Below are positions 55,206-64,000 of a stretch of DNA of 64,000 nucleotides, one piece after another. The position numbers were made by a program, and so were the translations under genes. Under the pieces are notes generated by a model. That model was not told where the DNA came from and ran no database searches. It saw only the letters and a list, made by a program, of their open reading frames with translations. This stretch comes from Mycolicibacterium helvum (GTDB lineage: Bacteria; Actinomycetota; Actinomycetes; Mycobacteriales; Mycobacteriaceae). Position 1 is the first letter of the stretch, and each line of letters opens with the position of its first letter. The stretch spans positions 4,712,001-4,776,000 of the forward strand of contig NZ_AP022596.1 in assembly GCF_010731895.1 (NCBI RefSeq), read 5' to 3'.

Positions 55206-55249
55206 TGAGCGGAGCGAAGAAGACCGATGGCGGAGCGGGGCGGCCGTAA
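55205..55249 (+). CDS. mini-ORF 2 (14 codons) abutting rbfA
   Basis: ATG overlaps the stop of mini-ORF 1 (TGATG), encodes MSGAKKTDGGAGRP, and ends in TAA directly before the rbfA ATG (TAAATG). The same coupling role is inferred. Confidence 0.35.
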   Translation: MSGAKKTDGGAGRP

Positions 55250-58076
<2,827 letters not shown>

Positions 58077-58080
<4 letters not shown>

Positions 58081-58200
58081 CGGCGGCCGATGGCCGCCCA
58101 GCCGAAGTCGTTGGTGCGCACGTCGACGTCGACACATCCGGCGCGGTGAGCCGGTCCGCGAGCCCGGCCGGGTCGACGGGGTTGTATGTGACGTCCTGTG
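58077..58200 (-). pseudogene. 3' remnant of a methyltransferase-like gene, frameshifted
   Basis: Reading the minus strand gives QDVTYNPVDPAGLADRLTA in one frame, then AGCVDVDVRTNDFGWAAIGRR and a TAG stop in the next. Joined by one missing base near 58145, this is a continuous C-terminal motif of class I SAM methyltransferases. Nothing similar continues upstream of about 58200, so only the tail survives. The stop overlaps the dinF stop codon region. Confidence 0.55.
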
Positions 58201-58296
58201 CGACACAAACTGAAATTTAGCTGAGTAGCTTCCCCGCGCCCCGACCATGCGCTAATACTGAACGTTGCTGACCGAGCGTCCAGGTACGGGGGAGTC

Positions 58297-60546
58297 GTGA
58301 TTTCAACAGCATTTGGGCTACGTGTCGGCTCGGCTGCGTTTGCGATGGGCATGGGTTTGGCGGCCATCGCCAGCCCCGGTATCGCGGTAGCTGACACCCC
58401 CGACGGCGGCTCGGCGTCGCAGCCGTCGAAGCCGTCGAAGTCGTCGGTGGGCGTCTCGCGCCGGGCGGCGCAGGACCCGTCCGGCGGCAAGGCCGACGTA
58501 CCCAGGAAGTCCACCCGTACGCCATCGCCGGCTCGGCCCGCTTCGGTGAGCCGCCCCGGCACGCAGGTTTCCGCCACTGCCGACTCCCGGCCCGTCACAG
58601 CACCGGATTCGGGTAAGCCGGTCAGCTCCGACGCGAAGAGTGCGGCGGCAGAATCGGCTGCCGCGGAACAGGTGTCGGGCACATCCGAGCGGGCAGTCGG
58701 GTCGGTGCCAAAGGCGCTGGCAGCCCCGGCCCGCCTGACCGCGACTGCCGCGCTCAGCCCGGCCGACATCGTCTCGGGCTTCTTCTCGCTGTTCGGGATC
58801 AAGGGCCTGCCGCCGTCACCGGTGCAACTGCTGACCGGCATGCTGGCGCTGATCCGGCGTGAGATCGAGTCCTTCCTGCGTCCGCCGACGGCCGTTCCCA
58901 GCGTCTCGATCACCGACACCAGCCTGGTCGAGGGCAACAGTGGGGCCAACGATGCCGCGTTCACCGTGACCCTGTCCAAGTCGAGCACCAAGCCGGTGAC
59001 GGTGAGCTACACGACAGCGGACGGATCGGCGACGGCCGGCCAGGATTACCGGGCCAGCGCGGGCACGGTGACATTCGCCCCCGGTTCGGTGTCGCAGGTG
59101 ATCACCATCAACGTCCTCGGTGACGCCACCGTCGAGCTGGACGAAACCTTCACCGTTGTGCTGTCCAATCCCAGCGGCGCCACCATCGGCCGGGCCACCG
59201 CCACGGGCACGATCACCAACGATGACGCCACCGCCACAACGCCCGGCGGAACCGCGCAGTGGGGCAAGAGTTTCTTCGCGCCCTACATCGATATGGGCGC
59301 ATACCCCGTACCGAACCTGCTGGCGCTGTCCAAGACCTACGGCACCTCGCTGGTGACGCTGGGCTTTATGCAGGCGGACGCCAACGGCAACCTGGCCTGG
59401 GCAGGATTGGCTGCGCTGGAGCCGAATTCGACCAACGAACAGGCGATAGCGATCAACTCCTCGATCGCCACCTTCAAGGCGGCCGGCGGCGACGTGATGA
59501 TCTCGTTCGGCGGTGCGGCCGGCACCAGTATCGCGCAGTACTACGCCGGAAACGGCCGCAGCGCCCAGGAATTGGCCGACGCCTACGCTGCCGTCGTCGA
59601 TACCTACGGCGTCACCCACCTCGATTTCGATATCGAGGGCGCCGCGGTGGCCGACCCAGCATCGGTCACCCTCAATGCCCAAGCCCTCGCGCTGCTGCAG
59701 AAGGCCAAGCCCGAGGTGCAGATCTGGTACACGCTGCCGGTGTTACCCACCGGGCTCACCGCCGACGGTCTCAACGTTGTGGATTCGGCCCTGGCGGCCG
59801 GGGTGAATCTTGCCGGCGTCAACGTGATGGCGATGGACTACGGCGAATCCGCCGCGCCTACCAGCGGACCGAACGCGAAGACGATGGGCGCCTACGCGAT
59901 CGAGGCCGCCGAATCGACCTACACCCAGGTCTCGGCGCTGTACACCGCACGCTCAAAGACGTTCAGCTGGAGCCAGATCGGCGTGACCCCGATGCTCGGC
60001 GTCAACGACGTGCTCACCGAGGTGTTCACCGTCGCCGACGCGCAGGCGCTGGAGGACTTCGCCCGTACCAAGGGTATCGGCATGCTGTCGATGTGGCAGG
60101 TCCTTCGCGACACTCCGGGCACGCTGGGGCAGTCCACGACCGGCGCATCGGGGTTGAGTGATCCGGTTGGCTCCTTCAGTAATGTCTTCAACGACTACGG
60201 CACGATCAACGTCGTCGACTACACCAACGCCGGCGGAAGCGGCGGTGCTGGTGGAACTCCGGTGACCGGTGGCACGACCACCACCATCGGCTGGGCCTGG
60301 GGCGCCAACCCGGTGCTGACCTTCGATCCCGCCAAAGACACCCTGGACTTCGTCTGGATGCAGGCGGCCGAGTTCGACGTATCGGACACGTCCGGCTCGA
60401 CCGTGATCAGCATCGTCGGCAACAACAGCAGCTACACCTTGGCGGGGGTGACGCTTCGTCAGCTGCAGATCGGCAACATCATCGCCAAGGACGCCGGCAC
60501 ACTGGCGAAGTGGAAGAGTCTCATCGACAGCGCGAAAGCTGTCTGA
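58297..60546 (+). CDS. secreted Calx-beta / GH18 chitinase-like protein
   Basis: 749-residue exported protein. A signal peptide (about residues 1-32, ending in IAVADT) is followed by a Ser/Pro/Lys-rich low-complexity region (35-195), a Calx-beta domain (about 200-310, with VSITDTSLVEGNSG and ATATGTITNDDA), and a GH18-type TIM barrel (about 323-618). The catalytic motif THLDFDIEG (D-x-D-x-E, near residue 442) and MISFGGAAGT are intact. A small C-terminal beta domain ends the protein (about 660-749). It likely acts on chitin-like or envelope glycans outside the cell. GTG 58297 follows GGGGGAG; a TAATACT element about 40 nt upstream could be the -10. Confidence 0.83.
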   Translation: MISTAFGLRVGSAAFAMGMGLAAIASPGIAVADTPDGGSASQPSKPSKSSVGVSRRAAQDPSGGKADVPRKSTRTPSPARPASVSRPGTQVSATADSRPVTAPDSGKPVSSDAKSAAAESAAAEQVSGTSERAVGSVPKALAAPARLTATAALSPADIVSGFFSLFGIKGLPPSPVQLLTGMLALIRREIESFLRPPTAVPSVSITDTSLVEGNSGANDAAFTVTLSKSSTKPVTVSYTTADGSATAGQDYRASAGTVTFAPGSVSQVITINVLGDATVELDETFTVVLSNPSGATIGRATATGTITNDDATATTPGGTAQWGKSFFAPYIDMGAYPVPNLLALSKTYGTSLVTLGFMQADANGNLAWAGLAALEPNSTNEQAIAINSSIATFKAAGGDVMISFGGAAGTSIAQYYAGNGRSAQELADAYAAVVDTYGVTHLDFDIEGAAVADPASVTLNAQALALLQKAKPEVQIWYTLPVLPTGLTADGLNVVDSALAAGVNLAGVNVMAMDYGESAAPTSGPNAKTMGAYAIEAAESTYTQVSALYTARSKTFSWSQIGVTPMLGVNDVLTEVFTVADAQALEDFARTKGIGMLSMWQVLRDTPGTLGQSTTGASGLSDPVGSFSNVFNDYGTINVVDYTNAGGSGGAGGTPVTGGTTTTIGWAWGANPVLTFDPAKDTLDFVWMQAAEFDVSDTSGSTVISIVGNNSSYTLAGVTLRQLQIGNIIAKDAGTLAKWKSLIDSAKAV

Positions 60547-60553
60547 GGCGAGG

Positions 60554-61312
60554 CTAGTTCACCTGAGTGCGGCCGCGCTCGATCACCGAGGCGCGGCTGG
60601 CGGCGATATCGTCCCCAGAGGTCTGCGCCATCCAGGCGCGGGCCGACATCGCTTCGATCCACAGCCCGGAATCGGTCTGGTCGGAGTCAATGCGGTGGTA
60701 GGAGGCCAGCAGCGCGCGCACGGCCTTCTGGTTGTTCCCGACGATCGAGGCGGCCACCGCCCGGGCGGCCGGCAGCAGCTCGTCGTGCGCGACGACCTGG
60801 GTGACCAGGCCGGCCCGCAGGGCCTCGTCGGCGGACAGGTAGTCACCGGTCAGGCTCATCCGCCGGGCCATGCCGACGCCGACCTTCTGCGGCAGCCGCA
60901 CGCTCAGGCCCCAGGTCGGCAGCAGCCCGACCCGGGCGTGGGTATCGGCGAAGCGGGCGTGTTCGGAGGCGATGAGGATGTCGCAGTACAGCGCCAACTC
61001 CAGCCCGCCGGTGACCGCGGCGCCGTTGATCGCCCCGATGACGGGCTTGGTCATCGGCGGCCACTTCGGTGAGATATCGGGAAGTTCGGTGGTGTCGCCG
61101 AGCTCCTTGAGGTCAAGCCCCGCGCAGAACACCGGGTCGGCACCGGTGACGATGATGACGTCAACGTTCTCGTCGGCGTCGGCCTCGCGCAGCGCACTGA
61201 AGAATCGGCTGCGCAGCGCGCTCGACAGCGCGTTGCGGGCGCCGGGCCGATTCAGCGTCACCGTGCGGACGCGGTCGGTGGTGTCGATGAGGAGAATGTC
61301 GTCGCCGGTCAT
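60554..61312 (-). CDS. enoyl-CoA hydratase/isomerase (EchA-type)
   Basis: 252-residue crotonase-fold enzyme. Oxyanion motifs FCAGLDLKEL and INGAAVTGGLELALYCDILIAS are present. One catalytic Glu is retained in GGLELAL, but the second conserved position is His (FADTHARVGLLPTWG), as in several mycobacterial EchA proteins whose hydratase activity is doubtful. Its location after dinF suggests correspondence with M. tuberculosis EchA16, not certain. It probably acts in fatty acid metabolism. Confidence 0.85.
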   Translation of the reverse strand: MTGDDILLIDTTDRVRTVTLNRPGARNALSSALRSRFFSALREADADENVDVIIVTGADPVFCAGLDLKELGDTTELPDISPKWPPMTKPVIGAINGAAVTGGLELALYCDILIASEHARFADTHARVGLLPTWGLSVRLPQKVGVGMARRMSLTGDYLSADEALRAGLVTQVVAHDELLPAARAVAASIVGNNQKAVRALLASYHRIDSDQTDSGLWIEAMSARAWMAQTSGDDIAASRASVIERGRTQVN

Positions 61313-61333
61313 AGGGACACCGTAACGGCACCG

Positions 61334-62659
61334 CTAACGGGTCGAGCGTGCCGTCCGGCTCGTCGAGCGGTGTGGCGCAGCCGGGGGCTGGGGCGGACCG
61401 TTGGGGCCGGCTGCCTGAGCGGATCCAGGCGGCGGCCCGAACGGATCCAGGCCGGCGGCCGGGCTGGGGACCATCCCCGGGGATCGAGCTGGCAACGGCA
61501 GGCGAACTGGGCTGACGGCGGGGGTGCTGCGTGTCGCGTTGCCCGTCGATACCGGTGTCAGGCGCTCGACAGTGGTGGCGGTACCGGTAGTCGGCACGCC
61601 GTCCGTGGCGCGGCTCTGGTCCAAAGTGGTTGTGGGAGAGGTGGAGAGCGGGAGAGGTGGAGCTGGGGTCCACTCGGTGTGCGTGGCCTCGGGCGTGGTG
61701 CAGTTATCGAGCGTGGACTGCAGGCGCGCCTGCAGTGTGGAGATGTTGTTGTGACCTGTCTGGAGTGCTGCCTGCCGAATCTGCGCTGCGGGGGCCGAAC
61801 AATCACCGATCTTCACGACACCGCCGAACATGGGTACGCCACCGACCGCACTCGGGGTGTACCAGGCCAACCACATCGGGCTCGTTGCGACGGGCTTACT
61901 CGCCTCGATGACAGTGGACAATTCCTGCTCGGCCGCGGCGGGATCGGCGGGGACCAGGGCTTGCAGGGCGCTCACGCCGTCGTCAGCGATTCGCAGCCCG
62001 AACACATCGACACCGACGCTGTCGAGGAACTGCTCGACCGAGGTCTGGCTTTGGGCGCGCAGCGGGAAGGAGACGCTCATCCGTGGGGTTCGGGGCGAGG
62101 GCGACGCCGGTGACACGGACATGGTGAGCCCGGTGGCGCCGGCTGTTCGCCCTACAGCGTCGAGGAGAGCGGCTCCCGGCGTGTGGCTCTCGGTGACCGA
62201 CAGTTGATTGGCGGCGCCGTCGTCACCGCGGAACCAGTCGATCCGGCCATCGGTGCCCTCGGCGATCACCCGGAGCCGTTCGGCGTCGTCGGCCATCTGC
62301 GCGGAGTCGAGGTGTGAGTTGCGCCTGATTGTCACGGGCTTGTCGGGCGTCACCCACAGCTCGACATTTTGGGTGTAGTTCGCGATCAGGCTGATCCGCA
62401 CGTCGGCAATCCGGTCGGCGATCGCGATCAGCTCGGATCGCGTTGCGGTTGGCGCGTCGACCGCGACGTTGAAGGTGAAACCCTCGGCGTAGGTCTCGTC
62501 GTGGAAGACCCACGCGTCGGCGACCCCGGGCATTGACATCAGAGCGGTCTGAAGATCATTGGCCACCTGGGTCAGATTGGTAGGACCGCCGCAGCCCGGC
62601 ACGACGGTGGCACCGATCAGCAGGGCCAGGGCCGAGCAGGTTCGTCCCAGTCGTTGCAT
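61334..62659 (-). CDS. lipoprotein with proline/serine-rich C-terminus
   Basis: 441-residue predicted lipoprotein: signal segment RTCSALALLIGATVVPGCGG with Cys at about residue 23. A folded part of about 320 residues follows, with two repeated-looking halves. The last 100 residues are rich in Pro, Ser and Thr and end in STSRTARSTR, probably a cell-wall-spanning tail. ATG 62659 is preceded by GGAGG about 12 nt away; the frame is open upstream but encodes no plausible start. No family is recognised with confidence. Confidence 0.7.
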   Translation of the reverse strand: MQRLGRTCSALALLIGATVVPGCGGPTNLTQVANDLQTALMSMPGVADAWVFHDETYAEGFTFNVAVDAPTATRSELIAIADRIADVRISLIANYTQNVELWVTPDKPVTIRRNSHLDSAQMADDAERLRVIAEGTDGRIDWFRGDDGAANQLSVTESHTPGAALLDAVGRTAGATGLTMSVSPASPSPRTPRMSVSFPLRAQSQTSVEQFLDSVGVDVFGLRIADDGVSALQALVPADPAAAEQELSTVIEASKPVATSPMWLAWYTPSAVGGVPMFGGVVKIGDCSAPAAQIRQAALQTGHNNISTLQARLQSTLDNCTTPEATHTEWTPAPPLPLSTSPTTTLDQSRATDGVPTTGTATTVERLTPVSTGNATRSTPAVSPVRLPLPARSPGMVPSPAAGLDPFGPPPGSAQAAGPNGPPQPPAAPHRSTSRTARSTR

Positions 62660-62797
62660 TCGCAACCCGGACCTCCAACCTCTTGCCGCATGGATCCCAA
62701 CACATGCGTGACCCGCCCACACGTGAGCCGCAATAAATCTACCCCCGCGACACATCCATCTGATGGCACCGTGCCGATTGGGAGGCTGGGATTGTGC

Positions 62798-63343
62798 TCA
62801 GAGCGGATCTAAACCCGTCTCGATGTCCAACCACGTGAGGTCGCACGCGGTCATGACCCATCGTCCGACGATCACCGCGACCAGAAGCTCGGCCCGCTGT
62901 TCGTCCTGCGCGCCTATCGCTTCCCCGCACAGGTGACGCAGATCGGCTGAGACACTGGTGATCCGGGGCGCGATTTCGGCGATCCGATGCGATTGCGCCA
63001 GTGAGGTACCCAATAACGCACACGCCAAGCGCGACTCGCCATGCGCAGGCGCGGTGAACCTCTCCAGTGGGTGCGCCGCTGTCGGGGTCATGACGGTGTC
63101 GTGGGCGCGATCCAGCGCCGCTCGAAAGAGCGGCGCCTTGCCAGGAAAGTAGTGGTGGACCGCGGGCCGGGTGATACCAACGAGATCCGCGACTTCCTGC
63201 AAGGTGGCGGCGTCGTACCCACGGTAGGCGAACACGCGCACTGCTGCGCAGATGATCATCTCGCGCCGTGCGTCGGTGTTCGAACCGCGCGGCCGGCCAG
63301 GAGTCCGTTTACTCGGTCGGGCCGGTGCGAGTCCCGCAGCCAT
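62798..63343 (-). CDS. TetR-family regulator
   Basis: 181-residue TetR repressor with the HTH at about residues 26-72 (TLQEVADLVGITRPAVHHYFPGKAPLF). The N-terminal 20 residues are basic (KRTPGRPRGSNTD). ATG 63343 is chosen because GAAGGG lies 6 nt upstream; the frame extends 54 bases further. Its target is unclear: it is divergent from the DUF2277 gene and upstream of the lipoprotein on the same strand. Confidence 0.82.
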   Translation of the reverse strand: MAAGLAPARPSKRTPGRPRGSNTDARREMIICAAVRVFAYRGYDAATLQEVADLVGITRPAVHHYFPGKAPLFRAALDRAHDTVMTPTAAHPLERFTAPAHGESRLACALLGTSLAQSHRIAEIAPRITSVSADLRHLCGEAIGAQDEQRAELLVAVIVGRWVMTACDLTWLDIETGLDPL

Positions 63344-63496
63344 TTCGCACCCTTCTCGTCCCGTCTTGTCACGCGAATTCGACGGCTTGGTGGCCAACGC
63401 TAGGCGGGGAACTTGTGAGTCAGATGGGTGCCGGATATCAATCCGATCAACGATCCCGCGGTGAACTCGGCCCCAACGGCGGGCATGCTGGAGCTC

Positions 63497-63763
63497 ATGT
63501 GCCGAAACATCACCGAGTTGCGCGGCCTGGAACCGGCGGCCACCGCCGATGAGATCGCCGCAGCCGCCCGCCAGTACGTCCGCAAGGTCAGCGGGATCAC
63601 CCGGCCCTCCGATGCCGTCGCCGAGGCGTTCGAGATCGCGGTCGCCGAGGTCGCGGCCACCACCGCACGCCTGTTGTCCGAGCTGCCCGCCCGGCGCCAG
63701 CCGCCGAAGACCATTCCGCCGCTGCGCCGGCCTGAGGTCATTGCCCGGCTTGGGGCGAATTGA
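63497..63763 (+). CDS. DUF2277 family protein
   Basis: 88-residue protein beginning MCRNITELRGLEP and containing AAARQYVRKVSG, both typical of DUF2277. Homologues begin with this MCRNI segment, so ATG 63497 (GGAG 8 nt upstream) is preferred to the open frame starting 69 bases earlier. Small, helical, conserved in actinobacteria and proteobacteria; function unknown. The stop overlaps the next start. Confidence 0.82.
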   Translation: MCRNITELRGLEPAATADEIAAAARQYVRKVSGITRPSDAVAEAFEIAVAEVAATTARLLSELPARRQPPKTIPPLRRPEVIARLGAN

Positions 63764-64000
63764 CCACCACGGCCCTCAAGGAGTGGAGCGCGGCGGTTCA
63801 CGCCCTGCTCGACGGCCGGCAGACCGTACTGCTGCGCAAGGGCGGTATCCACGAGAAGCGGTTCGCCGTCGCTGCACAGGAGTTCCTGTTGTTCCCGACG
63901 GTCGCGCACAGCCACGCCGATCGGGTGCGTCCAGAGCATCGTGACCTGCTCGCCGTTTCCGCGGCCGACAGTGCAGAGGACCGCCTCGTGATCCGGGGTG
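63760..64000 (+). CDS. DUF1802 family protein, 5' part
   Basis: The first 80 codons of a DUF1802 protein are visible: TALKEWSAAVHALLDGRQ, then LLRKGGIHEKRFAVAAQEFLLFPT, which are conserved in the family. TTG 63760 overlaps the TGA of the DUF2277 gene, implying coupled expression. The gene runs off the end of the window. Function unknown. Confidence 0.8.
   Translation, partial: MTTTALKEWSAAVHALLDGRQTVLLRKGGIHEKRFAVAAQEFLLFPTVAHSHADRVRPEHRDLLAVSAADSAEDRLVIRG

Larger units (their letters stand above)
55168..55249 (+). repeat. tandem 35-bp-period repeat between infB and rbfA
   Basis: A 25-nt element at 55168-55192 recurs at 55203-55227 with one mismatch; both start TGATGAGCG and contain GCGAAGAAGACCGA. 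Each copy carries a TGATG stop/start overlap. The core GAGCG(C/G)AGCGA also recurs at 55700-55710 in the rbfA 3' end. The layout recalls MIRU-type intercistronic repeats of mycobacteria, though it is shorter. Confidence 0.7.

Overview
The window is a high-GC actinobacterial chromosome segment, almost certainly from a non-tuberculous Mycobacterium (Mycolicibacterium type). Gene order and protein sequences follow two recognisable M. tuberculosis blocks: glnA4/aldC/SDR, mtr, an Rv2854-like hydrolase, mqo, GNAT, Mg-chelatase, cobO, cobB, cysG, efpA, proS, Rv2844/Rv2843-like genes, then rimP, nusA, ylxR, infB, rbfA, cnpB and dinF. Mycobacterial traits include mycothione reductase, SigC, GTG/TTG starts, many 4-nt ATGA/GTGA overlaps, and several genes whose -10 box (TANNNT) sits 6-8 nt before the start codon, i.e. 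probable leaderless mRNAs.

Layout. 1-2.4 kb: end of cobQ, a lipoprotein, and a small alpha/beta hydrolase with an atypical nucleophile elbow. 2.4-6 kb: a two-gene operon for the osmolyte N-acetylglutaminylglutamine amide. 6.1-12.9 kb: an amino-acid/amine permease divergent from a gamma-glutamyl-amine catabolic operon (glnA4, glutamine amidotransferase-type hydrolase, aldehyde dehydrogenase, SDR, GntR regulator). 13-14.5 kb: a glucose-6-phosphate dehydrogenase. 14.5-24.1 kb: a copper-flavoured region with sigC divergent from the ctpB P-type ATPase and a small HMA chaperone, a TetR/Rieske-oxygenase/dehydrogenase module, a CopD-CtaG fusion, a His/Met-rich membrane protein, and a zinc-finger membrane protein that looks like an anti-sigma factor. 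24.2-27.2 kb: an ArsR regulator and a CbiMNQO-type cobalt/nickel ECF transporter with a clear dyad between them. 27.3-37 kb: mtr, a lipase-like hydrolase, mqo, GNAT, chelatase-like AAA/VWA protein, and corrinoid/siroheme genes cobO-cobB-cysG. Cobalt import and cobalamin synthesis therefore sit close together. 37-40.2 kb: two tandem EfpA-type efflux pumps. 40.2-45.5 kb: a small helical protein, an NCS1 permease, a YhgE/Pip-type membrane protein with a degenerate ABC ATPase, and a pterin-dehydratase/glyoxalase fusion.

45.5-58 kb: translation genes. proS is followed by two convergent ferritin-like/lipoprotein genes, then the rimP-nusA-ylxR-infB-rbfA-cnpB-dinF run. That run is interrupted between nusA and ylxR by an AT-richer gap and an FAD oxidoreductase, and carries a pair of coupled mini-ORF repeats between infB and rbfA. 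58-64 kb: a methyltransferase remnant, a secreted Calx-beta/GH18 protein, an enoyl-CoA hydratase, a proline-rich lipoprotein, a TetR regulator, and DUF2277 and DUF1802 genes, the last cut by the window end.

I saw no tRNA, rRNA, CRISPR array, insertion sequence or prophage. The most interesting points are the clustering of SigC with copper genes and a candidate anti-sigma factor, the ArsR-CbiM dyad, the insertion inside the nusA-infB operon, and the infB/rbfA mini-ORF relay.
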